From the NCBI GenBank assembly GCA_026413225.1, contig CM048552.1:139451053-139515052 (forward strand): a stretch of 64,000 nucleotides of DNA, read 5' to 3'. The notes under the pieces were generated by a model that searched no databases, had not been told where the DNA came from, and saw only the letters and a list, made by a program, of their open reading frames with translations. Source of the DNA: Otis tarda. Lineage: Eukaryota > Chordata > Aves > Otidiformes > Otididae. This document shows positions 50,201-64,000 of this stretch, piece by piece (position 1 is the stretch's first letter; each line of letters opens with the position of its first letter). A program made the position numbers and the translations under genes.

Positions 50201-53200
50201 GTTTTCCATGTATCTCCTTTGAGTGTCTTATAAAGACGTCTTGCGTACCTGTAGCTAATACTGCCATGACTCCCAAATAAAAACTAAGATGTCAGAGATC
50301 CAGTAAATATCAGAATTAGAAGTAAATATGGTGCCAAACTTTTATATTACCTACTACAATGGAATAAAATTGCATTCTCACAGGATCCACTGAAATAACA
50401 CATGCAATTATTTCCTGAATTCTCCAAAAGCACCTGCAAATTGAGCTTGTGTTCAAAATGAGCAATTAAAATAGCGGCATCAATAATTAGAGGTATTCTT
50501 AAGAGCTGATTATTCAGCTCATGGCTTCCAGTGGTGCCTACAGATGCCCAAAGGGAGAGTTTGCACAAACAACTCCACCAGCAGTTGTTAAATATGCAGT
50601 ATGTGCTTGCGTTGTTCAGCTGTCTGCAGAGACAGTGTAACAGTTACCTTTAGTTATTAAAACTGGCTTTAATTCACTTTTTTTTTTTTACACATCCATT
50701 CACATTCATTTTAAATGAGGCATAGGTACTCGTCTCTCAAGCTTATTTGAAAGTACTCAGCTTTTAGTTATAGGTAGAGGTAGGTCGACATTGAAGTCTA
50801 GTTACCTAGATTACCTAGAGTGCAGTTACTTCTAGGCTTGGGAATTTTGATTAATAACGGATGTTGATTTGTGCCTTCTACTTTAGAATTCCTATACATT
50901 CTTGGAAATGTAACTGTAGTATAATCATCATGCTAACAACCTTGTGCCCCTCTGCAGCTAGTTATGCTCCAACTGTCTCTTACACCTACTGACTTGCCAG
51001 TGCAGTGCATTGCATACACTTCTGGACTATCTTTGCAATGGGATATATGTGTCCTACAGGGGCTCTGATGTTCTTGCATGTTTACTGTAGTCTTTAATGT
51101 AGACTTGTTCATGTTCTCAGTCCTCAGATAGGACTGCAGGCAGCTTCATCGTGGTGAAGCTTACTCATGCTGGTGCTTGGAGTCAGCAGGACTGCTCATA
51201 TGCTTATGTGGATGTGCCTAAGAGCTTTGCCAGCACAGACCCAGCATAAGTAACATGAAGGGAAAGAGTGTATTTTTAAACATTTCAGTGTATCAAACTG
51301 TTTGTTAGATTTTGGGTGTTGTAATTCAAGAAAATAGCATGTACGTGTCTTTTCTAATTTCAAAATGTCTTCACTGATAAGGAACATGAGATGGGTGAAA
51401 GAAAATGCGGTGTTTCTACGTAGCAGTATTGTGAACTCAGACATGTTAGCATTTTTATGTTCACACCTCATCAAGTGCACCAATTTAGCAGAGAAATGTA
51501 AGCTATTTGAGGTCACTGCCACACTTTCATACCAACAGTGTTCCTCCTGTACAGAAAAAAAATGTGCTTCTGTCTGAATTAATGTAAATAACTATGTGGT
51601 AGATTTATGCTTTTTAATGAGTATTTTATTATTCAATCAGTAAGCATTGCAGGCTTAGTCCAGTCCTCCATCAAACAGCGCAGTTTTAGTTACATTGGAA
51701 GTGCAAGAAACACTTCCCTTATCTGTTGGAGGTCACTGAAAGGATAGGCTGCACAATGACTGCTTTCTTTTGAGCCTTTATAGACCATTTTCTTAAAGCA
51801 GTGTACTGTATTTAGAAGACTTCAAATTCTAGATGTGATGTAACTTGTGCAACAAAGATCCTTATTAAAATATTACTGAATTTATGTAGCTACCTCATTT
51901 CTGTACTAGTTATTAAATTTTCTAAAATAATAATAATGATTTCTATATTAAGAATTATCAATAAAACCAATCTATTAAACTTTATATTTTGAAAAATTAT
52001 TATTTTCAGTAATTTTAGACAAAGCCTTTTTTTTTGTAAAAACGCAATTTTTCTGAAAACAAAGATATGTGCAATCATGTAATTCAAAACTATAGGCAAC
52101 GTAGAGTACAGAGCTGAGGTAACAGAATTTCATATTTTTTATGCAACCTTTTTTTCAATCTTAGAATTTTTCTTTTTCCGTAGAAGTATCTAAGTTGATT
52201 TTTTATTGGTTCTCTAAAACTATTTGAAAGCAGCCTGTGAAATCGCATTTTGGTTTTTTTTGTTTTAATACTTGCTAATGCCTGGAACACAAAACTCTGT
52301 AGGGATTTTTGCTGCATTTTCTTTCAGTCTATCCAATTTCAAATATGACACAAAATTGTCATTTAATTCTCTTTTCTCGGAATGAAACATTTCCTGGCTA
52401 TATAGCAGCATCTACACATTTGCTGCGGTCTGGAATTCTAGTGATTTTTTTGTTTGTGTGTGTGTTGCAGCTGGAGTCATTAAGAACACAAATTCAATTA
52501 TGTTACATGTTCTTTACTTAAATGTTGCTACTATACAGAGCTAGCAGTTGCAACCCAAATGGTTTTGTTGATATTGTTGTTGTTAATGGTATCAGAATAA
52601 TGGCCACTGTAATCTTGTGTCTTCTGCTATTCGATTATAATATACTCATTGGAACAAAACCCAACAAATCTAATTCAGGCAAATTTAAGTAAAATTCTGA
52701 GCTTCCAATGGCTTCCACAATAAAACTACATAGAATAGTAGGAATCTGTCTTCCTTAGGAGAGAGATGGAAGGCGTCTAGTTTATGGCTAAGGACTGCTT
52801 TGAAATCATTGAATGTAGCTGTTTCTCAGAGTCATGCATACTGTTGACAGATTATAATTTCATTTTAACACCATTATGCGAAGAGAGTGACAGAGGAAAA
52901 AATCTTTCTGGAAGACTATTAACTATATAGAACATTTTCATGTGTATATATACATGTATATATATGTACATATATACATCCACAAAATTGCACACATGTG
53001 TTGTCAGTATTCAGTAAATAATTGAGAAATAATGATTGCTTAAATCTAGATAATACGCATGTATTTCCCTTTCTTCAATTAAAATCAACAGGCTTTTAGA
53101 AATACAGCTACATAGATAGTTGTATTGCCTTTCTTTATGTTCTCTCCTAATGTAGCTGATCTGCAGTCAGCTTCTAAGACTTTGAAAAGCTGTAGTTCTC

Positions 53201-55612
53201 AATAATTTCTTCCTTCCATTTTTGCTTGAAATGCCTGCATGCCCCTTGATCTTTCTTGACCTGCTAAACGAGAACTTACTGGTACAGTTATAAAGGTAGC
53301 AGCAGAGCTTGGCCATAGCTGTGAAACAGGGATAGTGTTATGACAGCCAAACTCCCCTGCTGATTGACCCCTCTTTTTGGACATGAAATGACTTCAGGCC
53401 TGTGCACTAAGTGAGACTCAAGGTAAAGCTAACCCACTAGTCTTGAGAGAAATGCAGAAAGGGAAGTGCAGTTCTGCTTTCCTATTTCTCCCTCGAGACT
53501 GTAATGAACTGTTGACTTGAGCTGATTGTAAAATTGTAATGGTTCTCATGGGATGGGAAACTAAGAGCTTTAGAGATGTATTGAAATGACTGTATAAATA
53601 AGACATATCACTGAGAGAATGACTATTAAATCCTGTATTAATCTAGTTTGAACTGGAAGTTTCCGGAAGATTGGGCATGCTCTATGTGAAACAGGGAGGT
53701 CATACAACTAATAATGTGCTATGTCATTTCTGAAAACTGAGCACTTTCCCAAAATTAAATGAGGTCAAAAGGTATACTGTGTGACAAATGGAGTAATTAC
53801 ATATAAAATGCAAAGAAGTGGCATCAGCTCAAGCAGTAGTTGATATTTTTTTCCTGTCATTAGAGGCTTCATAATGGATACTTAAAATGCAAGCACTAGT
53901 AAACTGCATACATGGAACCCGACTACATTACATGTATATGACACATATTATCTGACCAGGGGAAGATATAGCATAAATTGTGAATAAAGCTGGGAAGACT
54001 TGCAGCCCCAGAAAATCTGTTTCTGAGTGAAATTTTTATTCATTATCGAAGGAAATGCGAGCCAGAGCATGTGCTTACAGTGGGATAACTTCTTCATTTG
54101 TGATACATGCGTGCATGGCATTGAGAATGAATTGGGGAATATAAGGTGAATTTACATCCATAGATAAATCAAATAAAGGGGTTTTTAAAGTTAATTAGCA
54201 GATGGGCCAGTGTTTCCAAATGAAAAACTTTTAAAGAGAGATACAAACTGGATTAAGTTTACAACTGCATTGCACATGGAGCTTCTTAGGGAGGAAAAAA
54301 AGTATCACACATGAAACTCTGATTTATTATGGCTATGTTGATTGGCATTAGTTTGGAAGTTTGGAATCAGCTCATATATGCCTATTCTACATCTGTCCTA
54401 TCACACCGTATCCAAAAAAAAAAAAAAAGTAAAAGAAACACTTTCTGGCAAGCAAAAATCCTTTAAAAAAGAGGTTTGATACAGTTCAGTAAGGAATTAC
54501 ACCATGCTTTTTTCACTCAGCAATCAATGGAATTATAGCACAAATGAGAAGAGGTTATCTGACATTTAATATATATGTTGTGAAGTCACATCATTTTCTA
54601 GCTGTCATTAACAGAAAGACCTCTTAGAACTTTCTAAAGCATGAACTTCTATACAAATGTATCTTCAGTAGAGCTACAATATCTACACCATATTCAATAT
54701 ATGTAATTAAATACTCCTGGCCTTGACCATTAGGAAGATAATTTCTTATCCTATTAAGATTTTGAAATATTTTTCTTTGTCACTTTTCATTGGCATGAAA
54801 AGTGAAACACAAACTTTTCAAACAAAGAACTCCAGTCAAACCCTAGGATGGTCAATAGAGATACTTCTGGAACTCAGACTCTATTGCTCTAGATCACCAC
54901 TGCTGTCTTGCCTTGCTCTTCGCTCTACTGTCAGTTCCAGGATTGCTATTAAGATTTGCCATCTATGTTTCACGTAGGATGAATGAGTGAACACTTCTTA
55001 GGCTGAAGACGAGCTAATCCTATAATACAGTAATACTGTTTTCTTGGTGTATGGGAATCCAAGGCTAAAATTGATGCTCCTGTGATTTTTGTATAGATGG
55101 GGAAGAAAAATACCCCAACCCTGAACACCCTCAAAAGAAGCCCCACAGCAGAGGGAAGTGCTGGTCTATGGGACAAACAATTGATGCAGATAAAGAATTC
55201 TCCTGAGCCATGGGAGGTTCTGAGTCATAGTCCCATTCTGTCTTCTAGATTAATGACTTGAAATGCAACCTTAAGACCTTAAGCTAATCTTAGAGGGATA
55301 GTGAATCTTTTATTTTGTTTTTCCTTATAACAGGGAATGTCATCATCTTACAGAATTTTCAGGACAAATGAATTAACATTTTTAACAAAAAAAAAAAAAC
55401 CAGATAACGTGGTTGGAAAATTCTGATTTTTCCTCTCTGTGTAACATAATATGTTTCTGGAAACTTATATTTTCAAAAGATCAACATATTTTTTCTAAAC
55501 AATGTTCCTGAGTGCCTTATGTGTTTTTGGCACTACTGAAGTAATTCCAACAATAACACTTCTATTCTTCTCAAACTGTTCCATACCAGCAATATTACCC
55601 ATATGGCTTGTA
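47295..55612 (+). other. NLGN4 intron 2, 47.3-55.6 kb, no gene seen
   Basis: AT-rich intron with T-runs (49407-49419, 50680-50690), a self-complementary CATGTATATA repeat (52935-52983) and an A-run (54415-54428). No supported coding region or RNA gene. Confidence 0.5.
52935..52983. repeat. Self-complementary TATA/CATG repeat
   Basis: An alternating purine-pyrimidine stretch of TGTATATATACATG units and their complements, near-palindromic over about 45 bases and potentially cruciform-forming. Confidence 0.7.
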
Positions 55613-56203
55613 TGAGAAATAGCGTGGCCAGCAGGACTAGAGGATCCCTCTGTACTCAGCACTGGTGAGGCCACACCTCAAATACTCTATTCAGTTTGAG
55701 GCCCCTCACTACAAGAAAGAAATTGAGCTGCTGAGGCATGTCCAAGTAAGAGCAAGAAAGTGAGTGAAAGGCCTATAAAACAAGTTTTAAGAGGAGTAGC
55801 TGAGGGAACTGGGATTGTTTATTCTGGGCAAAACGAGGCTCAGGGGAGACCTTATTACTCTCTACAACTACCAGAAAGGAGGTTGTAGCAAGGTGGGTAT
55901 CAGTTTCTTCTCACAACTAGCAAGTGATAGGACAAGAGGAAGTGGCTTCAAGTTGCACCAGGGGAGATTCAGTTTGAATATTTGGAAAAATTTCTCAACT
56001 GAAAGGGTTATCACGCATCGAAACAGGCTGCCCAGGGAAGTGGTAGAGTCACCATCCCTGGAGGTGTTTAAAAGGCATGTAGATATGGCGCATAGGAACA
56101 TGATTTAGTGGTGGACTTGGCAGTGTTATGTTTTCAGTTGGACTCAATGATCTTAAGGGTTTTTTCCAACCTAAATAATTCTGTGATTCTATTCTATGAG
56201 TCT
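55613..56203 (+). mobile_element. CR1 LINE, 5'-truncated, plus strand
   Basis: ORF2 C-terminal remnants ([58 protein letters not shown]) lead into a CR1 3' UTR and a GTGATTCTATTCTATGAG tail. The near-identical flanks TATGGCTTGTA (55602-55612) and TATGGCTAGTA (56203-56213) look like a target-site duplication with one mismatch, which would set both ends of the insertion. Confidence 0.9.
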
Positions 56204-57810
56204 ATGGCTAGTACGCACATATTAAAAAAAATCCAGTGTGGTAGGAACACAAAAACCCAGTTTGAGAACTCATTGATGTAATCCATTCCATCAGATCTCA
56301 AAAAGAATTTTAAAACTTCTCAAAACCAAAAACTTCTAAATATATATTTTAGTTACCATTAGAGAAATGAAAGATTGTTCCACAACAGTAGGAAAAACAG
56401 CATTCCCACTCACATTCTGTTTAAACACGTTTTAGAATTATATTAAGTTGTTCTGAAAATTGGTTACTCCATAATTTTTTCAAACTGTGAAGAATGAAAA
56501 AAAGAAAAAAAGAATGTTTTAAATATTGCAGATAACCTTATGTCGCATACTTGTGTTACGGGATATTTGTGTCTCATATCATATCTAGTAGTGTGTTTTA
56601 AAACACAATTCCAAATAAAGACAATTCGTGACAAAAAGTGGTTGAAGAGGTGACCTAGACCGTTGTTTTTATTTTTTTTTAAGTAGCCATATTTTATTTC
56701 TAAACTGCATTAGAAATTGAGTTTCCTCTTCATGTTTCACTCTTTATCAAGTAATATTTTGCATTACAGAGGGCTACTTGGTACAGGAGTAAACACACTC
56801 CAAGGAAATGTTGGGTGCAAGGATAGCTTGGTGTCATATTTTTTTTTTAGTCAGAATACAGAAATACTGCCCAAGGAGAGGGGTGGGGAAAACTATTTAT
56901 TTCCTCTTGCTTCTATAAACACATGCTATGGCATGTATGGATGTGTGTGTGTGCGTCTGTGTGTGTGTGCATGTATACATCTCAAAAGTATTTTGAGAAA
57001 GCATATTGAATAAAAATGGAAATATGTTATTTTCTAAATCATCTAAGTGTAAATTCTTTATCATGGTAAGTAACTGTTTTCAGTTAATTTCTAGGTTTTT
57101 CTAAAGAACGGGAGATGTGTTATAATATGAACCAAGGCTACTTTTGGACCAATTTCATGTCTCAAATTGACTCAATTCTATTTCACCTTTGTTTACAGTC
57201 TGTTGTTTTAAATATATTTTTACTCTTATGGGAGGCAAGATTAAATTTTAAGGAGGTCTACATGGCTTGTCTTGGTCCATTCAAGCTGTGTAAGACTTAT
57301 TGATAATTTTATTTGCATTGGTTCCTTACAAAATTCAGGTTGTGAGTAATTCTTAATAAATCCTAATGTGGATGAATAAAATTTGAAGTCACTGAAGATC
57401 ATGACTGAAGGCATTATTTCTTCAAGGTTACAGAACAGAATTAAATAAATTGCATTTCTTATGTAGGAACCATAATTTGGTAATTTTTAATATAATTTTT
57501 TTGTTTATATTATTCTTTTTTTAATAGCACATTAATTTTGTTTTTGCAGAAGTCACTTTTAACCGAAGTAACTGCATTGTCACAGAATACGATACATTTT
57601 TTCAAATATTTTCAATTTGTTCTTCTTGACATTTTATGTTTATGTGCAGTTTGCATCTTTTTTGTTTTTCAACTTCAAATGTAACAGATTTTGACGTTTT
57701 TGTTACATTTTTCTTTTTTTTTTGTACTAGTGTTTTTTTTTTATTTTTGAGAATCTGCTGTTTTTGAATTCTCTTTTTTCCCTTTATTCTCCTCCTCACT
57801 ATGATCCCAG
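56204..57810 (+). other. End of NLGN4 intron 2, upstream of cassette exon
   Basis: AT-rich intron with a TG-rich repeat (56941-56974). From about 57500 there is an extended T-rich region leading to the cassette exon acceptor. No gene seen. Confidence 0.5.
56941..56974 (+). repeat. TG microsatellite
   Basis: Interrupted TG dinucleotide repeat (TGTGTGTGTGCGTCTGTGTG). Confidence 0.85.
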
Positions 57811-57870
57811 GAGCCAACACAAAGAAAAGCGCAGATGATATAACCAGTAATGATCGTGGTGAAGATGAAG
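57811..57870 (+). CDS. NLGN4: Neuroligin-4 splice-site-A cassette exon (20-residue acidic insert)
   Basis: This 60-nt exon follows a long pyrimidine-rich tract ending ATGATCCCAG at 57810. In phase with the preceding exon it encodes GANTKKSADDITSNDRGEDE. That corresponds to the insert known at splice site A of vertebrate NLGN4, between the IYVPTED and DIHDQN segments. Both boundaries are phase 1, so skipping keeps the frame and gives PTED joined directly to DIHD. The donor is GTATTT, weaker than GTAAGT, and a T-rich run follows. Both features are typical of a regulated exon. In neuroligins, site-A inserts sit on the surface of the esterase domain and tune partner choice; the effect of this particular insert is not visible from sequence. 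Confidence 0.9.
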
Positions 57871-63022
<5,152 letters not shown>

Positions 63023-63385
63023 TATCCTGGTGAGACCCCACCTGGAGTACTGTGTCCAGTTCTGGAGCCCCCAACACAAGGGCATGGACCAGTTGGAGAA
63101 GGTCCAGAGGAGGGCCACGAAGATGATAAAAGGGCTGGAGCACCTCTCGTATGAGGACAGGCTGAGAGAATTGGGGCTGTCCAGCCTGGAGAAGAGGAGG
63201 CTCCGGGGAGACCTGTTAGCGGTCTTCCAGTACTTCAAGGGGGCCTACAAGAAAGATGGGGAGAGGCTGTTTAGTAGGGCCTGTTGCAATAGGACAAGGG
63301 GTAATGGTTTTAAAATAGAGGGGGGAAGATTTAGATTGGATATTAGGAAAAAAATTTTTACAATGCGAGTTATAGAACACTGCCA
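63023..63385 (+). mobile_element. CR1 LINE ORF2 C-terminal fragment, plus strand
   Basis: A well-preserved open piece of CR1 ORF2: [74 protein letters not shown]. It stops abruptly near 63385, before the 3' UTR and tail that CR1 copies normally keep. Confidence 0.9.
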
Positions 63386-63405
63386 GCTCTGTTCTGTTCC
63401 TTATT

Positions 63406-63880
63406 CCTGAGGGCAGTTTTCCAGGGGGTCCCATCTACTAATTCCTTAAACAAATGAAGTTTGTTCTCCTCAAATTTAGGGTCCTGACCCTACTCTTCAC
63501 CTGACCCCTGTCCTGCAAGATTGTGAATTCCACCAGGACATGGTCACTGCTGCCCAGACTGCCACTAGTCTTGACCGCTCTTACTAGTTTATCTGTGTTG
63601 GTAAGCAACAAGTCCAGTAATGATTCTCCTCTGGTTGAGGAGGTCTGTCACCTGGATGAAGACTTTATCCTCGATACACTCCAAGAGTCTCCTGGACTGC
63701 TTACAGCTTGCTGTGCTGCTTTTTCTGCAGATGTCAGGGTGATTGAAACTCTCCAGCAGAGTCAGAGCTTGAGTGTGATGCCTCCTGTAGTTAAAGTAAG
63801 AACACTTCATCAACATCCTCCTCTTGATTGGGCAGCCTATTGTAAACACAAACCACAAAGTTTCCTTTGATGGCTTGACT
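63406..63880 (-). mobile_element. CR1-type LINE ORF2 endonuclease fragment, minus strand
   Basis: On the minus strand it encodes a decayed endonuclease-domain segment: IGCPIKRRMLMKCSYFNYRR, LLESFNHPDICRKSSTA, CKQSRRLLECIEDKVFIQV and, further left, QDRGQVKSRVRTLNLRRTNF. Family members have GDFNHPDICW at the catalytic motif; here GD is replaced (ESFNHPDIC) and the trailing W is lost, so this is a dead copy. It may extend to the window edge. Confidence 0.8.
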
Positions 63881-64000
63881 TCTAATTTTCATTTATAAGC
63901 TCTCAACCTGTTTATGGCTGTTTTTCAAAGATGACTGTATGCAATTAATAATTTTTTTTTTTATAGACAGTAACCCCTCACCAGCACTTCTCCTTCTTTG

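Overview
This window is AT-rich, intron-dominated vertebrate DNA, most likely from a bird. Two things point to a bird. The interspersed repeats are almost all CR1 (chicken repeat 1) LINE fragments, several with the diagnostic 3' tail of ATTCTATG/TCACAGAAT-type repeats. The only recognisable gene is a neuroligin closely matching the NLGN4 subfamily. The species cannot be fixed from the sequence alone.

The + strand carries the 5' coding part of NLGN4. A non-coding 5' intron fills roughly 1-15320. The first coding exon (about 15321-16163, ATG at 15692) encodes the signal peptide and the start of the cholinesterase-like domain. An intron of about 41.6 kb follows. A 60-nt symmetric cassette exon (57811-57870) encodes an acidic 20-residue insert at neuroligin splice site A. 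A further 3.5-kb intron leads to a 153-nt exon (61414-61566) with the HGGSYMEG oxyanion-loop region. The gene continues beyond the right edge. Exon phases join cleanly with the cassette included or skipped.

The introns hold at least five CR1 loci. They are a 3' fragment near 1.7 kb, a minus-strand copy at 13.1-13.6 kb that interrupts a GC-rich block, a nested pair at 45.9-47.3 kb, a plus-strand copy at 55.6-56.2 kb, and two oppositely oriented ORF2 pieces meeting near 63.4 kb. There are also many T-rich, (TTTTA)n, TG and TA simple repeats.

The unexplained items most worth checking are: a cluster of three POU octamers plus a SOX site just downstream of the first coding exon; a CTCF-like motif in a small CpG-bearing patch at 24.2 kb; a perfect 11-bp inverted repeat in a CpG-bearing patch at 42.0 kb; a frameshifted membrane-protein-like fragment on the minus strand at 34.1-34.35 kb; and the cassette exon with a non-consensus donor followed by a U-rich stretch. 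I see no complete second gene, no RNA gene I can support, and no CRISPR, phage or bacterial feature.
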